Below are positions 42,016 through 53,400 of a stretch of 64,000 bases of DNA, piece after piece. The position numbers were made by a program, and so were the translations under genes. Position 1 is the stretch's first letter; every line of letters begins with the position of its first letter. This DNA comes from Callorhinus ursinus. Its lineage: Eukaryota; Chordata; Mammalia; Carnivora; Otariidae. The stretch spans positions 4,661,399 to 4,725,398 of the forward strand of contig NW_020313044.1 in the NCBI RefSeq assembly GCF_003265705.1, read 5' to 3'. The notes below the pieces were generated by a model. It worked only from the letters and a program-made list of their open reading frames with translations. It was not told the DNA's origin and ran no database searches.

Positions 42016-44400
42016 CTGCAGGTGCCTTCACCCATACACCGTCCAGCTTTTCCCTTTGACCTCGACCTTGACCTCAACCTCTCCTTTTCCCTCCCCCACC
42101 CCCTCCTCTTCTTCCTTGTTTTTCTTCATGATTCTTCCGTTAACCAAGCCAGGCTTAGAAAACCCTGATGGGCTAGCAGTGGCCATTTATAACACGGCAC
42201 CCGACCCTGGGGCTGCAATGGTTGACTCTGGCCTGGTGCTGCAGAGATGAACGCCGTGGCCTTGGGAGGCAGCTGTTAGCCCTCTTTCTAATTAACAATC
42301 ACCACCACTGGCTTTCATCCCCGTGCTAACTAGAGGAGTGTGTGTGTTTGTGTGTGTGTGTGTGTGCGTGCGCATGCATGCGCGCGCACAGCTCTTTATC
42401 TCCATTTCCTGTTTCATATTTAATTCAACATTTTTTCCAGCTTGTGGATGTGGTTGGGACATGGTCTGTTAGTAATCATTCCTACATTCTGGGGCTCGTT
42501 TGCTCCCATCGAGCCCAACCGAAGGCTCGTGGGTCCTAATCTTCTGGCCTCCCATAAGTTACTTTGCTCTCCTCACCTCGGTTTCTGAAGGGGCTGCCTT
42601 TGGGGCAGTGGTTTTGTCTTACATGCTGCTCTCTGGCAGGTCTGGGATGGTTCTTGTGGAGCTGTGCCAGGGCAGGTGGCACGGACTGCTGATTGATAAA
42701 GACGGAAGGCTCAGGGAAAGACCATCCTCCATCACGGCCCATTGGGTTGGGCTGAAACACAGCTCCAGACCTTTGTTCTTAATCAAGGCTGGATGAGCGT
42801 CATAGTGAGTTGTATGTTCAGTTTCTGCCATTTCTTTGAGGTCGAGGGGACCCAAGCAGCCCTCTCAGGTGGGGCTGGCCCTGCTCAGCAGCTCAGGCTT
42901 GCAGACCTGCATCATGGAGTGTGGGGGTCCAAGCTACTGGAGAGGAAGGGGCACTAGGGACTAGGGAAACTCCTTCTCAGTGGTTCCTCTTGAGCCTGGC
43001 AGTGGGTCTCCGAAGCAGATGGAAATTGTATTGAGCCTCACGTGTCCCAGAGATCCCTCCGCCATGTCGTAGCTGGGAGTTGGGGTTCAGAGCCGCTGTG
43101 GGGGGCCTGCCTGAAGGCCCTGGTCCGCCTGGTGCTAATAGTCCTCACCTTGCTAACCTGAGCTTTGGCAGTCTCTTGGCGGCCACTGAGGTTTTTTTGT
43201 TACTAGGAGCCTCTGATTGCTAAGGATTCCCTCGTGTATAGAATGAAGTCAGAGTGGTTGTAGAGTTAAAAGGAAGCTTACCAGTCTGCCTGATCTGGGA
43301 AGGACAGAACCTGGGGCTGTTGGAGCCTTAGAATATGCCTAGGGGGCAGGGGAGTCTGGGACCCCTGAAGCTGCACAATTCTCTGTGGTTTGCACACATG
43401 TGTTTTTCTAGGGGGAGAGGGTGCAGGGCCTTCATGAGCTTCCCGAGGTGTCTGGATTTCTCCAAAACGTTAATCACTGGTCTAATCCCTTCCTCACTTC
43501 ACCACAGGGGCTATAGAGAAAGTTCCAGTGGAATATGGTGGGGAATGCGGTTCAGAGGATGCAAAGGGGCTTGTCTAAACATTTGTAACTTTTGATGATA
43601 GGTGGGGAGACACTCTTAGAAGAGCAGGTAAGGTAGAAATAAAATAGTGTGTATTTTGCAGACAGAAGCAGTCCGTTTTTATTATTCACTCTTTGCTTTG
43701 AGGATGTACAGTGAGGAGTCTTAAGTATAAAGAATTATAACCAGCCCAGACTCCCTGACTTTGAATAATCCATTATAAAAGTACAGTTCTTTTTATCATA
43801 ATATTCTTATCTTCTGTTTGTTTCTGAGCTGAACAGAAATGCCCCAAGCTACACCCCAGCTGTAGAGTTTCTAGACCAAAGGCTACTGTTTTCTTCCTGC
43901 AGGAACCCTGGGGTGTTTGGGGGTTAAAAGGCCTGGCCCAGCCATGTGTGTTTAAAAAACAAGGCTGATTCCGCAGCCGGCGGCTCCAGCCTGACTCCAT
44001 CCTGCTGTTAATGGAGGACAGAGGACCACTTATAGCTTCCTCTTCACCCCATAACAAATAACCCGGTGCTCCCCCAGGCCTTCCTGCGCCCCCACCCCCA
44101 CTGCCCTCACAGTGGTGGCAGCAGCAGGCTTATTCCCAGCCTGGTTTCTCTGCAGGCTGTGCGGTCAGCCCCTACCAAGTGTCTGAGGCCCAGCTCCTCT
44201 CTGCGATTAAGGCCCTAACTAACTGCGTTAGTAGAGGGCCAGGCAGGTCACCTTGCCTCTCGGTCTTCTTGGCCACTCCGGTGCCTCCAGGGCGGGGTGG
44301 AGGCATTTGTCCTACAAACAAAGCTTGGTCTACCCTTGAGCACAATCCCCTATGGCATCTCCTCTGGGAAGGCCTCCTTGACTGCTCTAGCCCAGTGGGT
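42016..44400. other. Intergenic sequence with a GT/GC tract, nothing recognised as a gene
   Basis: Unique-looking, moderately GC-rich. Contains the alternating tract at 42333-42390. Open frames of 60-98 residues overlap on both strands and lack features. Confidence 0.5.
42333..42390. repeat. (GT)n passing into GC-alternating palindrome
   Basis: GT units (with one TTT) run into GTGCGTGCGCATGCATGCGC. GCGCATGCATGCGC (42370-42383) is a perfect 14-bp palindrome. Alternating purine-pyrimidine throughout. Confidence 0.93.
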
Positions 44401-44421
44401 TGTCTCTGTTCCATTCATTTA

Positions 44422-44831
44422 TTATTTTTTTTAAAAAGATTTTATTGGGGTGTCTGGGTGGCTCAGTTGGTTCAGCGTCTGCCTTCGGCTCAGGTCATGA
44501 TCCCAGGGTCCTGGGATCGAGTCCCACATCGGGCTCCCTGCTCCTCGGGGAGCCTGCTTCTCCCTCTCCCACTCCCCCTGCTTGTGTTCCCTCTCTCACT
44601 GTGTCTCTCTCTGTCAAATAAATAAATAAAATCTTTAAAAAAAAAGATTTTATTTATTTGAGAGAGCGCGTGCATGTGCTCACAAGCAGGGGGAGTGGCA
44701 GAGGGAGAGGGAGAGGGAGAAGCAGGCTCCCCACAGAGCAGGAATCGATCCCATGGGCTCGATCCCAGGACCCCGGGACCATGACCTGAGCTGAAGGCAG
44801 ATGCTTAACCGACGAAATCACCCAGGCGCCC
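44422..44831 (-). mobile_element. SINEC, antisense, interrupted by a sense SINEC
   Basis: The body is at 44655-44831 and its T-rich tail at 44422-44446, separated by the nested element. The outer TSD CTGTTCCATTCATTTA (44406-44421) and CTGTTCCAGTCATTTA (44832-44847) has one mismatch. Confidence 0.93.
44447..44640 (+). mobile_element. SINEC, sense, nested in the antisense SINEC tail
   Basis: GGGGTGTCTGGGTGGCTCAG head and type A body. The TSD AAAAAGATTTTATT (44433-44446 and 44641-44654) is itself SINE tail sequence of the host element. Together the two form an inverted repeat. Confidence 0.95.
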
Positions 44832-44934
44832 CTGTTCCAGTCATTTAACACATATTTGGCATGCACCCATTTGGCATGCACCCTTTATCACAACCTACAT
44901 ACACAATTTAGCATATAATAATAAATAATAATTC

Positions 44935-45345
44935 CCATTTATTGGAATTCACTATGCATTCAGCTTGGCAGTAAGCATCTTAAATGAAATGTTTTATTTG
45001 GCATGTGAGTCCTGTGGAGCTGGCACCACTGGTCTCCCATTTTATAGACATGGAAATTGAGGCATTTCACTGTTTCCTTTTCTTAGCTTTTATCGCTCTC
45101 TGGGGTCACATTATGTGTTTCTTTAGTAATTTGCTTTACATATGGCTCCCTTATTATATCATAAGCTCCATGAGGGCAGGGATTTCCCTTCTGAAGTGCT
45201 AGAGACCTGGACTGAGCAGTACCTCGCACCCAGGAGGTATTTAGTAGGTGCTTGTTTCAAAGGTTGAGACACAGCAGGCTGTCACTTGTCCGCGGCTTCA
45301 CAGTGGGTCAGGAGTGAAGCTGGCATTTGAACCCAGGTCCAGGAG
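44935..45345 (+). mobile_element. MIR split by an L2-like 3' end
   Basis: MIR left part: ATAATTCCCATTTATTGGAA and CTCCCATTTTATAGACATGG (44935-45075). MIR right part: CACAGTGGGTCAGGAGTGAA and CATTTGAACCCAGGTCCAGG (45270-45345). Between them CATAAGCTCCATGAGGGCAG and GGAGGTATTTAGTAGGTGCT are the L2 3' end pattern. Confidence 0.7.
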
Positions 45346-45434
45346 TGCTTCTTAAATGTGTGAGTTCTGTTCCCCAGCCAGACCTTCAACTCACTGGCGC
45401 CAAATCCAGTCTTACCTGAAAAGGTACACAGGCT

Positions 45435-45650
45435 TTAGAGTGGGACCCCCCCTAGGTCCACACACTGGCTCTGCCATTTACTTGAGTGACACTTGGAGAG
45501 CTGCTTATCCATTCTGAACCTCTGTGTCCACATATCAGAAATGGGAAAAAATAATGCCCACCTGCCTGGGTTGTTTAGAAACTTAGAGATAATACAATAC
45601 ATGGGTTGCCTGGTTTATTGTAGGTGCCCACTGAAATGACAGCTAGCAGG
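45435..45650 (+). mobile_element. MIR-class fragment
   Basis: CACACTGGCTCTGCCATTTA, GAGAGCTGCTTATCCATTCT, GAACCTCTGTGTCCACATAT and AATGGGAAAAAATAATGCCC follow the MIR b-type order. Confidence 0.85.
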
Positions 45651-46138
45651 AAACTGGGCTCCTCCTAAATTCTCAGGAAGTTAGTGGACTGGGTTGAAAA
45701 GGCTTTAAAGTCCATTTTTCATCTTTTATTGGATTATAAAATGAATACATGAGTACATGCTCAATCAAAAAAGAAAAAGAAATCCATGCAAAAATCAAAA
45801 AGTAGAAGTTTCACATCCTTCTTTGCCACCAAACCCATGGTTCTCTCTGGAAGTAACTACTGTTAATGGTTTGCTGTCTATGCATTTACCTAAATAATAC
45901 ATGTTTTGCATAAAATTATACTTGTGTATTGTTCTAAAATTTGGTTTTTTTCATTAACCTACCTTGGGGGCATTTCCCTGTTACATTCAGAAATACTTCG
46001 ATTTTCCTCTTGATGGTTGCACAGCGTTCCTGGTATGGCTGGACCATCACTTTTGTAACCATTGTCCTCTTGATGGCCTTTGAAGTTGTTTCCAGTTTTT
46101 CTTTATTTCATACAAGGTGGGAATGAATATTATTTCTC

Positions 46139-46540
46139 TTACTTACTGCTGAGGAACAAAGCCCTTAAAACTTAGTGGCTTAAAAATAACAATTTATTAT
46201 TTATCATGTTTCCTTGGATTGTTTGAGTGGTTCTGCCTTGTGTAGTGTTGGCAAAGTCTGGCAGTTTAGTGACTGGCCACTGGTGCTGGCTGGCTGTCAC
46301 CAGGAACACCTTGGCTCTCCTCTAACTGGTCTCTACACATGGCTTGGGTTTCTCATGGGACCGGGTTCTAGAATGTTACTTCTGCCATATTCTTTTGCTC
46401 AACTCCAGTCACACGGCAAGTGCAGATTCAAGGGGGCGGGAGACAAGCTCTACCTTTTGAGGTGGGAGCAGCTTGTGTGCCTGTACAGGGAGGGTGGGAA
46501 TTGTTGGGGGCCATTTGGGGAGACTGGCTATCATAAATGT
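46139..46540 (+). mobile_element. MLT1-type (MaLR/ERVL) solo LTR, probable
   Basis: Contains AAAACTTAGTGGCTTAAAAA, TAACAATTTATTATTTATCA, ATGTTACTTCTGCCATATTC, CAAGTGCAGATTCAAGGGGG and TTGTTGGGGGCCATTTGGGG in the order I remember for MLT1 LTRs. No internal viral coding sequence is present. It interrupts the L1M text on both sides, which supports an insertion. Confidence 0.6.
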
Positions 46541-46544
46541 GTAA

Positions 46545-46546
<2 letters not shown>

Positions 46547-46580
<34 letters not shown>

Positions 46581-46597
46581 ATGTCCATGTCCATGTG
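46547..46597. repeat. (GT)16 followed by (CCATGT)3
   Basis: An uninterrupted GT run (46547-46578) and then three CCATGT hexamers. Likely polymorphic in length. Confidence 0.95.
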
Positions 46598-46869
46598 TCT
46601 GTCCCCTTGCTCTTCATACATCTTTATAAACAGGTAAAAATATTTTTGTAGGTTAATTCCTAGGAGTTGTTGGCCCAAGGAGGGATGGCTACTGCAAAAT
46701 TGCCTTCAACCCCCCCCCCCCACTCTCCTCAGTGAGGAACAAGAATGTTGATTTCTCCATACCCTCACTGGGGTTGGATATTTTCATATTTGTCAACCTG
46801 ATGGGTGGAAAATTGTATCTTATTTTTACTGTGAGAGGTGTTGGGCAATTTTTTTTTTTTTAGTTCTTT

Positions 46870-48855
46870 TTTTATACTGGAGAGTTCAGTCTGCAGCTAT
46901 GCTCATGGTACCATCAAAGAAATAGGGTGATGGTTGGGAGGGGCAAATACGGTACAGGAGGCCTCTGATTCAGGGCCTCATGCTTGCCACCTGCCTGCAA
47001 GTGAAAGGCTTTCACAGCACTGGTGAGCCAATTATTAACCCTGCACTATCTTCAGGCTCATTACCTACTTAGATGGGTGTCCAGAGGGCTCTGTAATTCC
47101 CAGTAAGAGGATGTCTGCACTTCACTGGAATTGTGAGACCAGCTCTGAACTCTGAGCTCAATCGCTGGGCTGGAAAAGCCCATGCAGGAATGAGGAAGGA
47201 GTGGGCTGCATCAGAGAGTAAAATGTCCCTTTAATGCCCATCTGCTAACATGCTTTCAGGCTTTTCCTCTTGTATTCCTACTTGCCCGCAAAAGGAAGAT
47301 AAGAGGATATAGGAAATGATGCCTTTGATGGAACAGTCCAGGGTTTATTTCAAAGACACTCACTGGTCAAGGTTGGTCCCACTGTTTTTCCAGCTTTGGA
47401 ACCAAGCTTTGGTCTCCTAGATGTTGCACACTAGCATGTCAGACAGGACTGTTTTGGTTATAAGAGACAGAAAAGCCAACCCACACTCTGGCTTAAGCAG
47501 GAAAATACAAGGTATTTATTGGATCACATACTGAGATTTCTAAGGGCGGAGATAGGAATGGGTTGGGTTCAGGCTGAAAGGTGATGCTCCTCAACCCTAG
47601 ACTTTGTCTCTCAGATCTCCTCTTACACCTTACACTCCTTGTGAGGCCAGACAGTGGTGGCCTATGGCTCCTTATCCTTGGAGGTCTGAGTCCAGCTGGA
47701 CAGAGTGCCTGTCTCTGGCTCTGCATTCCCAGCAAGGCCTCTGTGGCCCACTGGCTCTGCCCCCCCCCCCCCCCAGATGGCCATTTTCCCACCTCTGATG
47801 CAAGCCCCGTGGCCCAGGGAATCTGGCACAGTGACTGGCTCAGGATGTGATGTTGGTTCGACTCTGAGGCTTAGGTTTTGGAACCTCTCCTTGAGCGTGG
47901 GGGAGGGAAGGACCCCAGACAAGCCCTGAGAGCTGTTTCCTAAAGACAGAGGAAAGGACATTGGGGATGTCAGGGATGAAAATCACTGTCCCTGGTGTCT
48001 CCATATTGCACATAATATAGTCATTGATTTAGGATATAAAAGCTACAGTGTGTGCGAGGGGGTTGGGGAATTTAACCCATCTTCAGGTAAAGCTAATTTA
48101 CCTCATCCCAGGACCAGGAGCGGCAAACAAAAAACCCCAGAGAGTCTGAGAACAGTTGCAAACGATTCCAGAGCCTGGCTTTGGTCATGGCTTATATGGT
48201 CAGCTTATCTCCGTTCACAGAGTGGGTGAGGAACAAGCCAGATGTGACCCCCTCACCGGCCTTCTTGCCCAAAGGGCAAGTGTCTGAGTAGTAAAGAGGC
48301 CAAGAAGGGAGGGAGGGCAGGAGCTCGCGGGGAAAGAGGGCTGTCTTTCCCAATCCAGTTACAGAATTTGTCTTTGTGAAGTTGATTATCTCTATTGCAA
48401 ATGATCTGTGCAGGTTGAGGTCAAGGCTACATGTTTTCTTCAACCACCAACCTGGAGTTGGTAGCAGTAAAATGTCCTCCTTTGCCAAGCTGGGCGAACA
48501 ACCCTGGGACAGGCTAACAGGTGTGATGGGGTCATGAGCCTCTTGTTAATCCTTTCATGGTTTACTTTTTTGGTTTTGTTTTTTTAGAGGAAGCTCAGGT
48601 TAAATATTTATTGTAGAGAGAAGGAATGCTGCTGCTCCCCCCTCCCCGCCCCCCCGCCACCACTTCTGCTTTGTCGCTGTTGGCTGTTTCACGGGCAATG
48701 GTGCGCAAAGAGTGTAAAATCTAAAAAACACAAAATGCTGTGTCGGAAAGTCTGTTGTTCATGAGACCTCTGCCCTGGCCTCCTTACTCACCACCCCACG
48801 GGCAGACCCTGTTACTGCTTGCCAGTGCATCCTTCCTGAGAGCCCGTACACCATC
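46870..48855. other. Intergenic sequence; old repeat candidate at about 47.45-47.7 kb and C run at 47760
   Basis: ATAAGAGACAGAAAAGCCAA, CTGGCTTAAGCAGGAAAATA and GTATTTATTGGATCACATAC resemble the unresolved family also seen at about 2.5 kb. A 15-C run sits at 47760-47774. Open frames at 47.5-48.0 kb on both strands mirror each other and are not called. Confidence 0.45.
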
Positions 48856-48875
48856 TCTCTTTCTCTCTCTCTTTT

Positions 48876-48975
48876 TCTTTTGTAAGTAGGCTCCGTGCCC
48901 ACAGTGGGGCTTGAACTCACGACCCTCAGAATAAGAGTCGCATGCTCTACCGACTGAGACAGCCAGGCACCCCCC
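48876..48975 (-). mobile_element. Old short SINEC, antisense, tRNA-like
   Basis: On the minus strand it reads GGGGTGCCTGGCTGTCTCAG, TCGGTAGAGCATGCGACTCT, TTCTGAGGGTCGTGAGTTCA and AGCCCCACTGTGGGC. The A and B box regions are still close to a tRNA. It lacks clover-leaf 3' half integrity, so it is not a tRNA gene. Confidence 0.88.
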
Positions 48976-49039
48976 CATCTCTTTCCTTATTGAAAAATAT
49001 ACCACATACATATTACTGAATGACAACTTATTCATTGGT

Positions 49040-49785
49040 TCTTTACAATAAAAGAATTAGAATTTTCGACTACACTGACTTCAAAGCCCCCAGATTCAGG
49101 CCACAGAGTTAAAGAAACAAATCTGGCCTGACCTCCCATCAGTGAACCTGTTGACTGCTGGTGAATGCTCACTGGTTCTGGGGATTACACACATCTGCTT
49201 GTCATCCTGCCTTGGGGCTCCTTCCTCCGCAGGGCCTGCATGTTGAATGGCTTCCTAGCTCCTTTGACCAAAAATGGGTTCACAACATTATTTGACCAGC
49301 TCCCCTTCACCTTATTGACCATCCAGGCTGCAAATGCCCCACACTTTCCAAAACTAAAGCCCATCCTCAGTGTTGAAGATTTGTCATCACTAAGGTTGAC
49401 ACTAAGGCTGCTGGCTCAGAACCTGAAGGCCCTTCTGAAAGAAGTGGCTAAAAACAAGGGCAAGGCTCCAATGGGGAGGAGTTCATGCAGCCCTTACTGT
49501 GTTCCAGGCCTCGTGGTGGGCCTTGGGGATAAAGATGACTAATGCTCAGTTCCGTTCCTGGCATAGCTTAGTGCAGTCCCTGGGCAATGGGCATGGGTAC
49601 TGGTGGAACATAATTATTCACTGTGCCTTATGTGGGTCTCAGTCCCGTGGAGATGATTGTGAATGAATGACATTCATCTTAGATATACACGTTCTGTTCT
49701 ATTTGTTTAAAAAAAGAAAAATCACTCTGCAGTCTTTTGCCTTACAATGCTGCAGAGAGATGTGGAGATAATAGTAGTATAATCC
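49040..49785. other. Intergenic sequence, nothing recognised
   Basis: The 125-residue open frame at 49165-49542 includes LPFTLLTIQAANAPHFPKLK and a basic segment but no family I recognise. No ATG context or splice sites support it. Confidence 0.45.
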
Positions 49786-49789
49786 TTAC

Positions 49790-50035
49790 TGACTCATGAG
49801 CGCAAATGATGACTGCTTAGATGCTCTGCACAGGGGGGAGGCCCTGGCCCCGTACTTACAGGCTTTACCTCACCAATGCCTCCAGAGGGCCCTGTGAGGT
49901 AGAGCTGAGTGTCCTGCTCATTTGATAGGTGAGTACTTGGCCTCAGACACAGGAGGTTAGCAGCTTGAGCTCACAAAGTTGGGGTTCACTGTTCATACCT
50001 GAGTCCTTCTAATGAAGGCCCTCTGCAAAACCACT
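49790..50035 (+). mobile_element. MIR
   Basis: GGCTTTACCTCACCAATGCC, CCCTGTGAGGTAGAGCTGAG, TGTCCTGCTCATTTGATAGG, GGAGGTTAGCAGCTTGAGCT, CACAAAGTTGGGGTTCACTG: MIR core order. Confidence 0.78.
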
Positions 50036-50313
50036 GCCCGCCTGGCACTATGAAGTCACTGACCCATCCTTTGGCAATTTCTTGCAAAATAAAAGTATTT
50101 TTGAAAGTGAGCGTTTAACTGTTTCTAGAAGAAAATCTTGATTCCTAGTAGGTTCTTGTTGCTGAGGCTGATCTGGGTTAGCTCATTGGATTCCATCAAG
50201 AGGTCTCATCATTAATAAAAAAGAAACACCTCCATTCGTTGGTGGTGGGAGCATAAATTGTGTTCACACCAGTCTCAGATGTGCAGGGAAAGTATAGTGT
50301 CTTTAGTTAAGAG

Positions 50314-50404
50314 TATAACTGGTAGAAGAGTATAACTTCTACCAGTTATAGATATATCTATCTATATATATATCTATATATAGATATATAGATATATATA
50401 TCTC
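50314..50404. repeat. 15-bp perfect hairpin followed by an AT-palindromic tract
   Basis: TATAACTGGTAGAAG (50314-50328), loop AGTATAA, then its exact complement CTTCTACCAGTTATA (50336-50350). A self-complementary TATA/TATC tract follows directly (50351-50404). Confidence 0.95.
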
Positions 50405-50409
50405 TCTAC

Positions 50410-53400
50410 CCCTACAGACTGAGTGGCAGGCAAAAAGCCAATGCAGTCCAGTGCATGTTATGACATAGTCTGATCTTCTAAACAGTCTATTGAGGTTTCA
50501 CTTGATCTCTTCTCTCTGGTTTGAGAGGCTCTGTGGGGAGGGAGCATGGGAGAATTTACGGTCTGGAAGAAGGGTCCCTCTTTCCTTGCACTGGCCCTTG
50601 GCTGTGAGCTGGCTGGTATCTCAGAGAATGTTGGCTCATTCCTATCTCTAGGCCATCCTAGTATCTACTGTACATCTGAGTCCATTCTTACTCATCTCAG
50701 ATGGTGTCTGGTAGGACATCCTTGCTGACTTGTTTCCCCCTCAGTGGATCCTCTTATGTCTCTGTCTGGTCTTCCCTCTGGCCCCTGGGCAGGAGTTCCA
50801 CTTGAGGCCTCTGACTGTTGATGGCACCCCAGACCCTCTTGTCCTGGTCATACCACTTGGCCTATTGTTTTCCTGCACCTTGTGCCGTGTTGGTACCCTT
50901 CTGGAGGCCACATCATAAGTGTGGCAAGAATCTCCCCTGGTCTGTCAGAAGGACCATTTCCTGAAATGTGTCCTCAGAGCTGATGTTACTGAAGAAAGAA
51001 CAATGACGGGAGGTATATGTTCCATGGTCAGATAGGTTTGGAAAACAGTTTAAACAGAGTTCACTAGGCTTCTTAACGGTTGGGCTTTTCACACCTCCAC
51101 AGTGCACACCATTGTATTAACCCCAGGTTGGGACCATCATAGATAGTATTGTCCAAACTTATGTGTTGATAAACGTTTCATGGGACTGATGTTGCATGGA
51201 ACAGTCTCTGGAAGGTGCTGATCTAGAATGAACTATGTAGAGGGCAAGAAGGAACTCCGGTTATCTTAGTATTTCCTTGTGAGTGAAATCTCTGGTCACT
51301 GAGTCAAAAAGGGAGCCCACAGAACAAAGCAATTGCTATGGGTAGCAGTGCTTTATTTTTCTGCTACAGCAAGCCCTCTCCCACAAGCAAACCAGCGCAA
51401 GCTTCCTTCTGCCCCTGACAGAAGCAAGTCGCTCCTAAGGAAGGTAGTTGGATTGTGCTTCTTGGCTTAGAGGTGGGGGGTGGGAGTCTGTTCAGCCAGA
51501 AGAAGTAAATATACTTCAACAGTGCCTCCTCCAATCCCTACATCAAACACTACAGCTTTCCTCCAAACCAAAGCAGTATTCCAAAAGGAAAAGGTAGGGG
51601 GGAAATGAACAGCATTATCAAGAATTTGCATGACATTTCCTCTTTTGCCCTAGCACCATATTGCTTTAGAGTATAAATATGATTCTAAACATGTAGGATT
51701 TGGATGACAGCTGGAATTAGTTGTAACAGGATTCTACTTCTGTTTTGGCCCCTTCAGCCGAGGTCCTGGAGATGGTAGGACTAAGTACAACAGGCGGGTA
51801 TTAGCAAAATTAGCAAATTGGATTGACTCTCCAAGCCTGTGGGCTAACAACAATTGTGTGGCCCAGTGAGCATTTAAGAGCTTCAGGGGGGAGCTAGGGT
51901 TCATGTCCCAGCGACACCGGAACTGTAGATTGCATTGGCTTTTTCAGTGAATAAAGATAGGCTGAATGCATGGGAGTGGAGGTGGGGGTCCGATTGAGAG
52001 GACTCTGAAAGAATCTATGGATGAGAACCAAATCTTGCCCACCTGGGAAAGACCTCTTGGGCTATATACCACCTTCTAACAGATTTATATGTCTGAGGTA
52101 TGAAGCCAGCTCTTGGGAGAAGCAATGCTATAAAAACAAAGCCACAGAGGGTATAAGTTTGCTGACTGTTAGGTCTTGTTAGAGGCCCACTGCCTGCAGA
52201 ATCAGAGGACAGCATGGCTCACAGGAGCTCTATCAGGTCTGTCATGTCCAGTGCAAAATAACCACAGATTTTTTTCTTCCCTCACTCTTCCCCCACTGGC
52301 CTCAGTTCTGGTAACTGAGATGCTGCTGATTAGAGCCTGCAGGGGGGCGGGAGGGGGGGCAGGCTTCCATTTCTGAAGGCCACCGGCGCTTCTCAGAGCT
52401 CCTGCCATATGACCTGGCTGTCTTAATATCATTTTCTCATGGTTTCATATCTTAGTTCTCTTTGGAGATTGTTGGCTTGAAGATACGGGTTGTGTCTGAC
52501 CTGTTTCTGTGTAACTCACAGCAGCTATTAAGTCCTTAGCATTTGATAGATTAATAGGTGACATTTGGGGAGGTGTCTGACCTGCCCATTAACCCTTAAT
52601 CCCCAAGAAGTCACCCCTTCCCCATCAAGAATAGGTCCAGCAGCCAAGTTTTTACTCTGTAACCCTGCTTCCCTGGCCAGAAGAGGTAGAGTGCTGACCC
52701 ACACTGAACCACTCAGTTTCTTTCCCTGGGAAATTGGGACTGGGAACCAGACAGTAGTTGGTTCCCACTACTTTTGAATGGGGCATGTGAAACAGGAGCT
52801 CGGGATCATCATCACTGTCTTCTGCTGTGTGCGTGGAGAACAGAGGAAGGAGAGCTGCCAAGAGAGGAGAATGGAGCAGATGTGCACCGAAGAGCATACA
52901 CAAGTGACCATGTGACTAAAGAGAGAGGAAGCGTGCCTGCCCTGGTTCCAAGTGGCTCTCTAGGTCTTGGTTCCTGCCCGTCATGAGGCCTGGCTGCTTC
53001 TTCTGCCTTTGGGTTCTGAGAGATAGACCTAAGAGAGTTACAATCCTTATAAATCCATCTTCTTTGCTTAAACTGGTTTGAGTGGGCTTCTGCTTCTTGC
53101 AACTAGAGAACCGTGATTAAACAATATGAAAAATAAATACTTGTTTGAGTTCCCAAGTATTTTATCAGCATGTCTTATTGGCTTTGCCTTTAGAATATAT
53201 CTAGAATATGGTCATTTCTTACCTTCCCCACTGCTACAGAGTCTCCATAATCTCACTTGGATTGTTGTAACAGCCTCTCAACTGGTGTCTCTCCTTCTAC
53301 TCATGCATCCCTACAGTCTGTTCTTCACCTGGCAGCCAGATGGGCAGAGTCCCCTTCCCTTCCCATCCTGTGTTTGCCCATCCTTTCATGAACAGATTGG

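Larger units (their letters stand above)
45710..46860 (-). mobile_element. Ancient L1M fragment, antisense, interrupted
   Basis: TGAAGTTGTTTCCAGTTTTT and GGGAATGAATATTATTTCTC on the left continue after an interruption with TAATTCCTAGGAGTTGTTGG, AAAATTGCCTTCAACC and CAACCTGATGGGTGGAAAAT. These are consecutive blocks of the same reversed L1. The LTR-like repeat at 46139-46540 and a GT run lie between them. Confidence 0.72.

Noticed and set aside
44179..44625. 148-residue open frame on the + strand
   Set aside because: The second half is the standard translation of a sense SINEC; no family evidence for the first half.
48876..48975. tRNA gene candidate on the - strand
   Set aside because: It has readable A and B box regions and tRNA-like text but is the head of an old SINEC, with no complete acceptor stem.
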